From Phyllobacterium brassicacearum (GTDB taxonomy: Bacteria > Pseudomonadota > Alphaproteobacteria > Rhizobiales > Rhizobiaceae), in the NCBI RefSeq assembly GCF_003010955.1, contig NZ_PGGO01000018.1, positions 1 through 64,000 of the forward strand: DNA of 64,000 nt. Direction: 5' to 3'. The stretch's first letter is position 1. Each line of letters begins with the position of its first letter. A program made the translations under genes and the position numbers. Shown piece by piece: positions 16,242-24,929 of the stretch. Under the pieces are notes generated by a model, which saw only the letters and a program-made list of their open reading frames with translations, did no database searches and was not told where the DNA came from.

Positions 16242-18605
16242 GTGGCCAAAGAGACAACACCGGCAAAAGCGCCGAAGCGCGCGCCGGCGCAACCGGCATC
16301 CGACAAGGCGGCAAAGACCGCTGCACCTGCTTCAAAGAGACCAACCGGTAGTGTCAAAACAACCGCGAGCAACAGTAGTTCCGGAACAACGCCAAACGCT
16401 GCCAAGGTTGTCAAGGCACGGGCCAAAGTACCCGCGTCGAAGGCGACGGCCAAGCCCGCAAAAGTAGCGGACACTGCGGAAGTGGTGAGCGCTGTAAAGG
16501 CATCCGCGAAGACAACTAAAACGGCTGTGTCGCCTGCGAAGGCTCCGGCCAAAACACCAGCGCCCACAAAAGCGGCCGCCAAGCCTGCAGTCCAGGCATC
16601 CGCCTCAAAGGCTAAGGCCAAGTCGGCGAACGCAGCGGACACCGCGGAAGCGGTAACCACGGCAAAGGCACCTGCGAAAGTGACTAGAACTGCAGTGTCG
16701 CCTGCGAAGGCTCCGGCCAAAACGCCAGCTCCCGCAAAAGCGGCCGCCAGGCCTGCCAAAGCAGCGGATACCGCGGAAGCGGTAGCCGCGGCAAAGGCAC
16801 CTGCAAAGGTGACTGCCAAGGCCCCTGGCAAGACGCCCGCGCCAGCAAAAACCGGGGCAAAGGCTGCACCAAAAGCCGAGACATGGGCGCCGAAAGCAGA
16901 GGCGCAAACAGTGAAGGCCGCAGAAAAGGCCACCAGCAAGGCGCCCAAGCCATGGGTAAAGCATTATCCCGATGGCGTTCCTGCCGACATCGCTCCGTTA
17001 CAGTATGAGTCGGTCGGCGATTTGTTCGCCATGACCTTCAGAGAGTATAGCAACCGGCCGGCATTCAGTTGCATGGGCAAGACCATCACCTATGCCGAGC
17101 TTGATCGCCACTCCAAATCCATGGCCGCATGGTTTCAGTCGCGCGGACTTGTCAAAGGCGATCGCGTCGCGGTGATGATGCCCAATGTGCTGCAATATCC
17201 GATCACGATTGCCGCAATCCTTCGGGCTGGTCTGACCGTCGTCAACGTCAATCCGCTTTATACGCCGCGAGAGCTTGAGTACCAGTTGAAGGACAGCGGC
17301 GCGAAGGCCATTGTCATCCTGGAGAACTTCGCTGCAACGCTGGCGAAGGTCGTCACCAAGACACCAGTCCAACACATCGTCGTCGCGGCGATGGGAGACA
17401 TGATGGGTGTCAAGGGTCATCTGGTGAATCTCGTGGTGCGGCGGGTCAAGAAAATGGTTCCCGCCTGGTCATTGCCGGGGCACACACCATTCAAGACGGC
17501 CTTGGTCAAGGGTGCAGCTCAGACCTTGAAACCCGTTGAAGTCAAAGGGCAGGATATCGCCTTCCTGCAATATACTGGCGGCACCACCGGCGTTTCCAAA
17601 GGTGCGATCCTGACGCACAGCAACATTGTTTCCAATGTCGCGCAGATGCGACTGTGGTGCGACGTCGCTTACCGCATCAAGCCACGTCCGAACGACCTGA
17701 CGTTCATCTGCGCCTTGCCGCTCTATCATATCTTCGCTTTGACGGTGAACGCGATGATGGGCATGGAACAGGGTGCGCTGAACGTGCTTATTCCAAACCC
17801 GCGCGACATTCCGGGCTTCGTGAAGGAACTGCAGAAGCACAAGATGCACATTTTCCCGGGCCTGAACACGCTGTTCAACGGCCTTCTGAACAATGACGAT
17901 TTCCGCAAGCTCAACTTCACTGGGCTGATCCTGTCGCTTGGCGGCGGTATGGCGGTACAGAAGCCAGTGGCCGATCGGTGGAAGGAAGTGACAGGCTGCC
18001 TGATTACCGAAGGCTACGGCCTGTCGGAAACATCACCCGTCGCATCGGCTAACAGGCTCGACGCTGCGGAATTTTCGGGGACGATCGGGTTGCCCCTGCC
18101 CTCAACGGATTTTTCCATCCGCGACGATGATGGCAAAGAGCTTCCCTTCACGGAAGTGGGCGAAATCTGCATACGCGGACCGCAGGTGATGGCGGGCTAC
18201 TGGAACCGCCCGGACGAGACGGAGAAGGTGATGACCGCCGACGGGTTCTTCCGATCCGGTGACATGGGCTATATGGACGAGCGCGGCTACACCAAGATCG
18301 TCGATCGCAAGAAGGACATGATCCTGGTCTCCGGTTTCAATGTCTATCCGAACGAGATCGAAGAAGTCGCCATGGAGCATCCCGGCGTTCGCGAGGCAGC
18401 GGCTATCGGTGTTCCCAACGACAATTCCGGCGAGACGGTGAAGCTCTTTGTCGTGCGCAAAGATCCAGCACTGACCGAGGAGGCAGTCAAAGCTTTCTGC
18501 TCTGAACGGTTGACCAACTACAAACGTCCGCGCACCGTCGAGTTCCGCGACGAACTACCGAAAAGCAATGTCGGCAAGATATTGCGCCGGGAATTGCGGA
18601 GCTAG
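16242..18605 (+). CDS. fadD: long-chain fatty-acid-CoA ligase with Ala/Lys/Pro-rich N-terminal extension
   Basis: A 787-residue protein. Start GTG 16242 has GGGAGG at 16231-16236. Residues 1 to about 230 are a low-complexity extension of Ala, Lys, Pro and Thr, with three DTAE-led repeats (16470, 16638, 16767) and near-identical SPAKAPAKTPAP blocks 168 bases apart. The rest is a complete acyl-adenylate synthetase: YTGGTTGVSKGA (phosphate loop), GYGLSETSPV, SGDMGYMDERGY, and the C-terminal GKILRRELR lysine motif. FadD activates fatty acids to acyl-CoA at the inner membrane. Ordinary FadD is about 560 residues, so the extension, resembling histone H1/AlgP-like tails, is unusual. Tail function is unknown; nucleic acid or membrane binding is inference. 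Confidence 0.9.
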   Translation: MAKETTPAKAPKRAPAQPASDKAAKTAAPASKRPTGSVKTTASNSSSGTTPNAAKVVKARAKVPASKATAKPAKVADTAEVVSAVKASAKTTKTAVSPAKAPAKTPAPTKAAAKPAVQASASKAKAKSANAADTAEAVTTAKAPAKVTRTAVSPAKAPAKTPAPAKAAARPAKAADTAEAVAAAKAPAKVTAKAPGKTPAPAKTGAKAAPKAETWAPKAEAQTVKAAEKATSKAPKPWVKHYPDGVPADIAPLQYESVGDLFAMTFREYSNRPAFSCMGKTITYAELDRHSKSMAAWFQSRGLVKGDRVAVMMPNVLQYPITIAAILRAGLTVVNVNPLYTPRELEYQLKDSGAKAIVILENFAATLAKVVTKTPVQHIVVAAMGDMMGVKGHLVNLVVRRVKKMVPAWSLPGHTPFKTALVKGAAQTLKPVEVKGQDIAFLQYTGGTTGVSKGAILTHSNIVSNVAQMRLWCDVAYRIKPRPNDLTFICALPLYHIFALTVNAMMGMEQGALNVLIPNPRDIPGFVKELQKHKMHIFPGLNTLFNGLLNNDDFRKLNFTGLILSLGGGMAVQKPVADRWKEVTGCLITEGYGLSETSPVASANRLDAAEFSGTIGLPLPSTDFSIRDDDGKELPFTEVGEICIRGPQVMAGYWNRPDETEKVMTADGFFRSGDMGYMDERGYTKIVDRKKDMILVSGFNVYPNEIEEVAMEHPGVREAAAIGVPNDNSGETVKLFVVRKDPALTEEAVKAFCSERLTNYKRPRTVEFRDELPKSNVGKILRRELRS
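16467..16900 (+). repeat. imperfect in-frame tandem repeats in the fadD extension
   Basis: Units starting at 16470, 16638 and 16767 (spacing 168 and 129 bases) encode DTAE(V/A)V...AKAPAK...KTPAP. The first 29 bases of the SPAKAPAK block are identical at 16527-16555 and 16695-16723, so recent unit duplication is likely and copy number may vary between strains. Confidence 0.75.
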
Positions 18606-18614
18606 GACAGGTCC

Positions 18615-18636
18615 GGGGAGGGCTCGATCCCTCCCC
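18615..18636. terminator. terminator-like hairpin after fadD
   Basis: GGGGAGGG/CCCTCCCC (18615-18622 and 18629-18636) with a 6-base loop, between the convergent fadD and VOC genes. There is no strong T-tract. Confidence 0.55.
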
Positions 18637-18649
18637 GCCCATTTCGCGG

Positions 18650-19027
18650 TTAGATTGGCTGACCGACGTCGATGCGGTTTCCGTCCGCATCTTCGAATAC
18701 GAAGGCCCTGAGCCCATAGTCTTTGTCACGCAGCCCCTTGATGATGCGCAGGCCCTGGCGCTGGCAGATGGTGTACAGCGCATCAACGTCGTCCACCATC
18801 ATGTGGATTACATTGAAAGGAGCGGCCTTGTGATCCTTCTGCAAGGTCAGATGCAATTCGGCCTTGTCGCGCTTCAGGATCATGAACCCGACCGGATCTC
18901 CGTTCTGAAAGGTCTTGGTGAAACCTAGCACGTTTGCGTAGAAATCGTGGGCGCGGACGATATCCTTGACGGGCAGCATAGCCGCTATGCGTCCAAACTG
19001 GATCGAATTGGCAAGATTGTCATTCAT
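18650..19027 (-). CDS. VOC (glyoxalase/bleomycin resistance) family protein
   Basis: A 125-residue single-domain protein with two beta-alpha-beta-beta-beta half modules, as in the vicinal oxygen chelate fold: IAAMLPVKDIVRAHDFYANVLGFT at the N terminus and YGLRAFVFEDADGNRIDVGQ at the C terminus. Potential metal ligands include the His in AELHLTLQ and Glu in FEDADGN. VOC proteins include glyoxalase I, dioxygenases and antibiotic-binding resistance proteins. The sequence does not distinguish them. It is monocistronic. Confidence 0.8.
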   Translation of the reverse strand: MNDNLANSIQFGRIAAMLPVKDIVRAHDFYANVLGFTKTFQNGDPVGFMILKRDKAELHLTLQKDHKAAPFNVIHMMVDDVDALYTICQRQGLRIIKGLRDKDYGLRAFVFEDADGNRIDVGQPI

Positions 19028-19125
19028 GTCATAACCTCATGGTTTGGAAGACAGCGACGGGTTCAACGCACAGTGGCGTCAAGGCATCGATGCATTTCCC
19101 CGGAAAGATCATGAGACGGTGCCCA

Positions 19126-19150
19126 CACCCTCCCCTATAGCGGGAGGGTG
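19126..19150. repeat. hairpin between the VOC gene and prfC
   Basis: CACCCTCCC/GGGAGGGTG (19126-19134 and 19142-19150), perfect 9-base arms around a 7-base loop, just downstream of the prfC stop. It may be an interspersed palindrome or serve as prfC's terminator. Confidence 0.5.
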
Positions 19151-19175
19151 AGCCTCGGCAAAGTGCTTATAGCTG

Positions 19176-20765
19176 TCAGGCAGCCTTTTCGCGAACCTGA
19201 TAATCCTTGATCGCAGCGAAGCGGATCGCCTTCCAGCGTTCTGCTTCGTAGGACAGCGAGAAGGAATTCTGCGCCAGGAATACCGGATCATTGTCGAGAT
19301 CGTGGGCGATGTCAGCGCGGTGCGCGTTGATGAAGCGCTGCAGCTCCGCCGGGTCGTCCGCCGAAATCCAGCGGGCAACGGTGAAGCGCGCTGGCTCGAA
19401 GCCGACTGGCAGCGTGTATTCGACCTTCAGCCGTTCGGTGAGGACGTCGATCTGCAGTGCGCCGACCACGCCGACAATGGCGGGCGAACCGTCATCGGGC
19501 AGGAAGAGCTGCACAACGCCTTCTTCCGCCATTTGCTGCAGTGCTTCGCGCAGCTTCTTGGCCTTCATGGCATCGTCAAGCCGCACGCGGCGCAGGATTT
19601 CCGGCGCGAAGTTCGGGACGCCGCGGAAGAGCAGATCTTCGCCCTCCGTCAGCGTATCGCCAATGCGCAAGGTGCCATGGTTGGGAATGCCTACCACGTC
19701 ACCCGCCCAGGCCTCGTCGGCAATCTGGCGGCTGCGGGCAAAGAAGAACTGCGGAGCCGACAGCCCCATTGGCTTGCCGGTGCGTACCAACTTGGCTTTC
19801 ATGCCGCGCGACAGCTTACCAGAACAGACGCGCAGAAAGGCGATACGGTCGCGATGATTGGGATCCATGTTGGCCTGGATCTTGAATACGAAGCCGGTCA
19901 TCTTGTCTTCCGTCGCTTCAACCTTGCGGGTATCGGCGTCCTGGGCACGCGGGCTTGGACCATAGTCACAGAAGGCCTCGATCAGATCGCGGACGCCATA
20001 GTTGCGCAACGCCGACCCGAAATAGACCGGTGTCATGTGTCCTTCCCGGAAAGACTGCAGATCGAAGGGATTGCAGGCATCACGGGCGAGCGTCACCTCA
20101 TCGATCCAGGCCTGGCGCTCGTTTTCCGGTAAAAGGCCCGATGCCGCGGCGGCCTCAGGGCCGTTGACCGGTGTCGGCACTTCTTCCTCGTCGCGCCGCC
20201 GCACCGTATTCGTTTGCAGATTATAGGTGCCGGCGAAGCTCTTGCCGCGTCCGATCGGCCAGGTAATGGGGGCCGTGTCCAGCGCCAGCTTCTGCTCGAT
20301 CTCGTCGAGAATGTCGTAAGGATCGCGGCTTTCCCGGTCCATCTTGTTGACGAAGGTGACAATCGGGATATCGCGCATGCGGCAGACTTCAAAAAGCTTG
20401 AGCGTGCGCGACTCGATGCCCTTGGCGGCGTCGATAACCATGACTGCACTGTCGACGGCGGTCAGCGTGCGGTAGGTATCGTCGGCAAAGTCTTCGTGGC
20501 CGGGCGTATCGAGCAGGTTGAAGATGCAGTCCTTGTATTCGAAGGTCATCACCGATGTGACAACCGAGATGCCGCGATCGCGCTCGATGTTCATCCAGTC
20601 GGAACGGGTCTGGATACGGTCCTTCTTGGCCTTGACTTCACCGGCAAGCTGGATCGCTCCGCCGAACAGCAGCAGCTTTTCGGTCAGTGTGGTTTTACCG
20701 GCGTCGGGATGCGCGATGATCGCAAAGGTACGGCGCTTGGTGACAGGATGGTCGGCAGAAGACAT
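19176..20765 (-). CDS. prfC: peptide chain release factor 3
   Basis: A 529-residue translational GTPase, the family's normal size. AHPDAGKTTLTE (residues 19-30), DTPGHEDF (87-94) and NKMDRE (140-145) are the G1, G3 and G4 motifs. RF3 uses GTP to dissociate RF1/RF2 from the ribosome after peptide release and contributes to post-peptidyl-transfer quality control. The gene is preceded on its strand by the class II amidotransferase gene (88-base gap) and may share its transcript. Confidence 0.96.
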   Translation of the reverse strand: MSSADHPVTKRRTFAIIAHPDAGKTTLTEKLLLFGGAIQLAGEVKAKKDRIQTRSDWMNIERDRGISVVTSVMTFEYKDCIFNLLDTPGHEDFADDTYRTLTAVDSAVMVIDAAKGIESRTLKLFEVCRMRDIPIVTFVNKMDRESRDPYDILDEIEQKLALDTAPITWPIGRGKSFAGTYNLQTNTVRRRDEEEVPTPVNGPEAAAASGLLPENERQAWIDEVTLARDACNPFDLQSFREGHMTPVYFGSALRNYGVRDLIEAFCDYGPSPRAQDADTRKVEATEDKMTGFVFKIQANMDPNHRDRIAFLRVCSGKLSRGMKAKLVRTGKPMGLSAPQFFFARSRQIADEAWAGDVVGIPNHGTLRIGDTLTEGEDLLFRGVPNFAPEILRRVRLDDAMKAKKLREALQQMAEEGVVQLFLPDDGSPAIVGVVGALQIDVLTERLKVEYTLPVGFEPARFTVARWISADDPAELQRFINAHRADIAHDLDNDPVFLAQNSFSLSYEAERWKAIRFAAIKDYQVREKAA

Positions 20766-20853
20766 AGAGACGGCTCAAACTCGATAAAGGAATGGTTGCG
20801 CGCCTTCTATCAGTCGGAGCCCGTGCCGTCGACTGTCATTTCTGAATAGCAGA

Positions 20854-21657
20854 TCAGGCGGTTTCGGCGACCTGCTTCGTTTCTTCGGTCAGGAAGGGCT
20901 CGATAGCGATGCGCTTGCTGCTTTTGACCGTCACGAAACTGTTTGGCGGGACCGGCATCCAGTTTCCGGCCTCGCCATCGAGAGGCTCCGACACCACACA
21001 AAGACCAGCGCTTGCAAGACTGGCGGTATATAGCGAAGGGGCAAAACGATCGGTTGCGTAGCGAACCGCATAGAGCTGCTTGCCGTCGGAGAATGCGGCG
21101 GTGAGCCGGATGAACGCCGGCACATTGGAGCGTTCGGCTTCGGCCACGATGGCCGCAACGGTATCAGCCAAAGCCTGCGCCGGATCATCGTCAAGTCCGT
21201 GCTGCAGCATCAGCAGGAAAATCAGTTCGGAGTCGGTCGATCCGAGCTTCTGGGCGTATAGCGCATCGTCGAGGCGAGCTTCCAATCCGCGCCGCAACCG
21301 GTCGAAATGGCCGATCTGGCCATTGTGCATGAAGCTCCATCTGCCGGACACGAAGGGGTGACAGTTCGTGCGGCTGGTCGCGCCGCCGGTCGATGCCCGG
21401 ACATGGGCGAGGAAGAGGTGCGAGCGTATCTGCCGCGACAGGCTCTTCAAGTTCTGGTCGGACCAGGCGGGCAGGATATCCCGGTAAAGGCCGGGCTCAT
21501 CCCTTTCGCCGTACCAGGCAACGCCAAAGCCATCGCCATTGGTGCGGGTCTTGGCCTCATGCGCATCATGGCTCTGGGCGATCAGCGAATGACAGGGAGA
21601 GGCAATAACATCTTCAAGATAGAGCTGCGGTCCAAGATAGGCTGCCCAACGACACAT
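20854..21657 (-). CDS. class II glutamine amidotransferase (YafJ/EgtC-like)
   Basis: A 267-residue Ntn hydrolase. Met is followed by the catalytic Cys (MCRWAAYLG), which becomes the N-terminal nucleophile after Met removal. HVRASTGG, TNCHPF and the glutamine-site FMHNGQIGHF are conserved. Such stand-alone domains release ammonia from glutamine or hydrolyse gamma-glutamyl compounds (EgtC in ergothioneine synthesis, DUG3-like in glutathione breakdown). No ergothioneine genes are adjacent, so the substrate is open. Confidence 0.85.
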   Translation of the reverse strand: MCRWAAYLGPQLYLEDVIASPCHSLIAQSHDAHEAKTRTNGDGFGVAWYGERDEPGLYRDILPAWSDQNLKSLSRQIRSHLFLAHVRASTGGATSRTNCHPFVSGRWSFMHNGQIGHFDRLRRGLEARLDDALYAQKLGSTDSELIFLLMLQHGLDDDPAQALADTVAAIVAEAERSNVPAFIRLTAAFSDGKQLYAVRYATDRFAPSLYTASLASAGLCVVSEPLDGEAGNWMPVPPNSFVTVKSSKRIAIEPFLTEETKQVAETA

Positions 21658-21835
21658 GAATCACCTGGTTTTGATCACAATAACTGACAATACCGCGCAA
21701 AGACGCTCTTGGGAATCGCCCGGATGGGGTAGGTTCCTGACCTTGGGCCTGTTAGAAGGAGATGGTGTGCAAAGAATGGATGCATCAAATCTTGTGAGTT
21801 GACGGTTCGCGCCGACTGGTGAAAAAGGTCTGTTC

Positions 21836-22321
21836 ATGTCTCAAGAAACCGATTCCGCCCATCCAAGAAATCCCGCGCTCGGCATCGTTCGCTTGCCGCA
21901 TGGCGAGGGTGTTGAATTACCCTCTTACGAAACCTCCGGGGCAGCCGGCATGGATCTTCGCGCTGCCGTGCCGGAGGATCGGCCATTGCTGCTTCTTCCC
22001 GGGCGCAGGGCACTGGTGCCGACAGGTCTGATCTTTGAAATTCCAAAGGGTTTCGAAGCGCAGATCCGGCCGCGTTCGGGCCTTGCGCTCAAGAACGGAA
22101 TTACCTGCCTCAACACACCCGGAACGATTGATTCCGACTATCGTGGTGAGGTAAAAGTAATCCTGATTAACCTCGGCGACGATGACTTCTATGTGACACG
22201 CGGCATGCGTATTGCGCAGGTCGTTCTGGCGCCCGTTGTCCAGCTCGCTATTGAAGAGCGGCAACATGCCAGCGACACTGCCCGCGGCGCCGGGGGGTTC
22301 GGGTCAACGGGCACGTCTTGA
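21836..22321 (+). CDS. dut: deoxyuridine 5'-triphosphate nucleotidohydrolase (dUTPase)
   Basis: A 161-residue trimeric-type dUTPase. Motif 1 is AAGMDLRAA, motif 2 RPRSGLALK, motif 3 [11 protein letters not shown] with the catalytic Asp, motif 4 RIAQVVLAP and the C-terminal motif 5 [10 protein letters not shown]. It hydrolyses dUTP to dUMP, preventing uracil incorporation and feeding dTMP synthesis. In many Rhizobiales dut follows coaBC on the same strand. Here it is several kilobases away and on the opposite strand. Confidence 0.96.
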   Translation: MSQETDSAHPRNPALGIVRLPHGEGVELPSYETSGAAGMDLRAAVPEDRPLLLLPGRRALVPTGLIFEIPKGFEAQIRPRSGLALKNGITCLNTPGTIDSDYRGEVKVILINLGDDDFYVTRGMRIAQVVLAPVVQLAIEERQHASDTARGAGGFGSTGTS

Positions 22322-22345
22322 TTGAATTTCGACTAGGAGGTCGTC

Positions 22346-23164
22346 ATGGACAAGGGCAAGGTTTTCCGTCAGCTGCATGAGCGACCTGAAATCTTTCTCA
22401 TGCCCAATCCATGGGATCCTGGGACGACAAAGTTTCTCACCTCCCTGGGTTTCAAGGCACTTGCGACCAGCAGCGCCGGCTTTGCGTTCTCGCGCGGACT
22501 GCCGGATGGCGGAATCACGTTCGATGTGATGATGCAGCATTGCCGTGATCTGGTCGCGGCAACGGATCTGCCCATTTCCGGTGATCTGGAAAAGGGCAAG
22601 GGCGACAGTGCCGACAGTGCCGCGGAAACGATCTTCGCGGCCGAGGCGGCCGGTCTCGCCGGCTGTTCGATCGAGGATTATTCCGGTGATCCCGACAGTC
22701 CGATCTATGACTTTTCGCTTGCTGTCGAACGGGTTGCCGCCGCTGCCGAGGCCGCGCGCGCTCTCAAGTCCGACTTCGTGTTCACTGCGCGGACCGAGAA
22801 TTATCTTCACGGCCGGACCGATTTCGACGATACGATCAAGCGGTTGCAGGCCTTTGAAAAGGCCGGTGCCGACGTGCTCTTTGCACCCGGCATTTCCGAC
22901 CTTGAGCACATCAAGACGATTTGCGCCTCGGTTTCGAAGCCGGTGAGCGTCATGGCACCGGCGTCGCTGACGGTCGGCGAACTTGCCTCGATCGGCGTGC
23001 GGCGCATTTCGCTTGGACCACGCCTGACAACGGCGGCCTTTACCGCCATTCGCGACGCAGCGCGCGAAATTCTTGACAAAGGCACCTTCGAGTTTAGCAA
23101 GACAGGCGTACCATTCAGCGATCTGCAGCAGCTCTTTTCGCAGGGCGCAGACAAGGACAGATGA
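22346..23164 (+). CDS. isocitrate lyase/PEP mutase family protein
   Basis: A 272-residue TIM-barrel protein preceded by AGGAGG. It belongs to the PEP mutase/isocitrate lyase superfamily: LMPNPWDPGTTKFL, TSSAGFAFSRGLPDG, a metal-site SGDLEKGKGDS and SIEDYSGDP. The KKCGH active-site loop of true isocitrate lyase is absent. Relatives include oxaloacetate decarboxylase, 2-methylisocitrate lyase and phosphonopyruvate hydrolase. The exact C-C or C-P reaction is unknown. It starts an operon with the HAD gene (1-base gap) and the hydroxyproline dehydratase. Confidence 0.85.
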   Translation: MDKGKVFRQLHERPEIFLMPNPWDPGTTKFLTSLGFKALATSSAGFAFSRGLPDGGITFDVMMQHCRDLVAATDLPISGDLEKGKGDSADSAAETIFAAEAAGLAGCSIEDYSGDPDSPIYDFSLAVERVAAAAEAARALKSDFVFTARTENYLHGRTDFDDTIKRLQAFEKAGADVLFAPGISDLEHIKTICASVSKPVSVMAPASLTVGELASIGVRRISLGPRLTTAAFTAIRDAAREILDKGTFEFSKTGVPFSDLQQLFSQGADKDR

Positions 23165-23165
23165 A

Positions 23166-23822
23166 ATGACACGCCCCGACCTGGTGATTTTCGACTGCGA
23201 CGGAGTTCTGGTCGATACGGAAACACTCTCCAATCACCATCTCGTCAAGATGCTCGGCGCATCCGGTTACCCAATCACATTCGAAGAGGCCCGCCGAAAC
23301 CTTTGTGGCATGCCGATGCGGGCAGTGAAGGAAAAAGTCGAGGCGGAAGGCTATGTTCTTGGCGAGGATTTTGTCGACCGCTGGTATCAGGCGATCCCCA
23401 TCATCTTTGAAGATGGCGTCGAAGCTATCCCTTATATCGAGTATGTGATCTCAGCAGTGAAGAAGGCGGAGCTTCCCTATTGTGTCGCCTCGTCGGCCAA
23501 TGTCGAGAAGATGCACATCACGCTCGGCAAGACGGGTCTCATCGGACATTTCCAGGATGTTCTTTATAGTGCCTCGATGGTCGCGCGCGGGAAGCCGTTT
23601 CCGGATCTGTTCCTGCATGCCGCCAAGGAGATGGGCCATGAGCCCTCGCAGGCGGTCGTCATCGAAGACAGTGTTGCCGGAACGAAGGCCGGCACGGCTG
23701 CTGGCATGCGCGTCTTCTCGTACTGTGGTGACGACCATGCGGATCGGGAGGGGCTCACCGCGGCCGGAGGCGTTCTCTTCGACGACATGCGCAAGCTGCC
23801 CGCATTGCTGGGAATAGCCTGA
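23166..23822 (+). CDS. HAD-superfamily hydrolase, beta-phosphoglucomutase-like
   Basis: A 218-residue HAD protein starting at ATG 23166, one base after the preceding stop. Motif I is FDCDGVLVDTE, motif II includes CVASSANV, motif III is ARGKPFPDLFL, and motif IV is VIEDSVAGTKAG. The helical C1 cap and these motifs match sugar- or polyol-phosphate phosphatases and beta-phosphoglucomutase-like enzymes. Its last base is the first base of the next gene's ATG, so the pair is translationally coupled. Confidence 0.85.
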   Translation: MTRPDLVIFDCDGVLVDTETLSNHHLVKMLGASGYPITFEEARRNLCGMPMRAVKEKVEAEGYVLGEDFVDRWYQAIPIIFEDGVEAIPYIEYVISAVKKAELPYCVASSANVEKMHITLGKTGLIGHFQDVLYSASMVARGKPFPDLFLHAAKEMGHEPSQAVVIEDSVAGTKAGTAAGMRVFSYCGDDHADREGLTAAGGVLFDDMRKLPALLGIA

Positions 23823-24826
23823 TGGAGAACCCCCTGAAGGTCATCGATATGCACACCGGCGGCGAACCGTTGCGTATCATCACCAGCGGCTACCCGAAAT
23901 TGCCGAAGGGTACGATCCTTGAAAAGCGCGCTTATGTTCGCGACAGTCATGATCATTTGCGCAGAATCCTGATGTTTGAGCCGCGCGGCCATTTCGACAT
24001 GTATGGCGCGCTGCTGGTGGAACCGAACCTGCCCGGCGCCGATCTTGCCGTGCTGTTCATGCACAATGAAGGCTATTCCACCATGTGCGGTCACGCGATC
24101 ATAGCGCTCGGCCGCTATGCCGTGGATTACGGTATCGTGCCCAAAGTAGAACCGGTGACGACGGTTCACATCGAATGTCCATGCGGCATGGTCGTCGCAT
24201 CAGTCGAGGTCAGGGAGGGCAAATCCGGCGGTGTCTCGTTTGAAAGTGTGCCCGCCTTCCTGTTTGCGAGCGATCAGACCATTGACCTGCCCTTCTATGG
24301 CAAAATTACATTCGATGTCTCTTATGGCGGGGCCTTTTATGCACTGGCGGACTGCCGTCAATTCGGCCTCGAATTCGGGCGCGATCCCGCACAGAAGTTC
24401 ATCGAAGCAGCAACCACTCTGACGGAAGCTGTCAAGGAGGCGGTACCGCTCGACCATCCCGACCATAAGGATCTGGCATTCCTTTACGGCTCGATCCTGA
24501 CGGACGGCGCTGATGGCTGGAACGAAGGTCCGACAAAGAATGTCTGTATCTTCGCCGATGCGCAGCTTGACCGCTCTCCGACCGGTTCGGGCGTGACTGC
24601 AAGGCTCGCCGCGATGCATGCCAAGGGACAGATACGCGAAGGCCATGCCCGGATCTTTGAGAGCATTGTCGGATCACGCTTTGCCGGATTTGTTGCGGCG
24701 CAGACCAAAGCCGGGGTTTTTGACGCTATCACCGCCCGCGTTTCGGGGCACGCCTATTATAGCGGCAAGGCCGAATACATCGTCGAGGACGACGACCCGC
24801 TTGGCGAGGGATTTCTGGTTATCTAA
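23822..24826 (+). CDS. trans-3-hydroxy-L-proline dehydratase (proline racemase family)
   Basis: A 334-residue proline racemase-family enzyme. The first catalytic position keeps Cys (EGYSTMCGHA, Cys89), while the second is Thr (DRSPTGSG, Thr254) instead of the racemase Cys. That Cys/Thr pair is the signature of trans-3-hydroxy-L-proline dehydratases, which convert the substrate to delta1-pyrroline-2-carboxylate, rather than of proline racemase or 4-hydroxyproline epimerase. The link to the PEP-mutase-like and HAD genes in one operon is unusual. A delta1-pyrroline-2-carboxylate reductase is not next to it, though an ornithine cyclodeaminase-family protein occurs at 48.9 kb. Confidence 0.85.
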   Translation: MENPLKVIDMHTGGEPLRIITSGYPKLPKGTILEKRAYVRDSHDHLRRILMFEPRGHFDMYGALLVEPNLPGADLAVLFMHNEGYSTMCGHAIIALGRYAVDYGIVPKVEPVTTVHIECPCGMVVASVEVREGKSGGVSFESVPAFLFASDQTIDLPFYGKITFDVSYGGAFYALADCRQFGLEFGRDPAQKFIEAATTLTEAVKEAVPLDHPDHKDLAFLYGSILTDGADGWNEGPTKNVCIFADAQLDRSPTGSGVTARLAAMHAKGQIREGHARIFESIVGSRFAGFVAAQTKAGVFDAITARVSGHAYYSGKAEYIVEDDDPLGEGFLVI

Positions 24827-24875
24827 ACCGAAATTTCTCTGGGCTTCCGCACACCTACAACTCGTTTGAAAATAT

Positions 24876-24929
24876 TCAACCGAATGGTTGACTGTTGTTT
24901 GCCGCGATGATATTAAACCACATGGTTGA
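24876..24929. promoter_or_regulatory. two palindromic operators of the ArsR-type regulator
   Basis: TCAACC-GAAT-GGTTGA (24876-24891) is a perfect inverted repeat. TAAACC-ACAT-GGTTGA (24914-24929) differs at one base and covers the start codon at 24922. The centres are 38 bases apart. The arrangement predicts autorepression by the encoded ArsR-family protein. Confidence 0.7.

Noticed and set aside
16103..16948. Hydrophobic, Ala/Gly/Phe-rich open frame on the minus strand opposite the fadD extension
   Set aside because: It is the mirror of the Ala/Lys/Pro repeats. The plus-strand frame has a good ribosome-binding site and runs straight into the ligase core.
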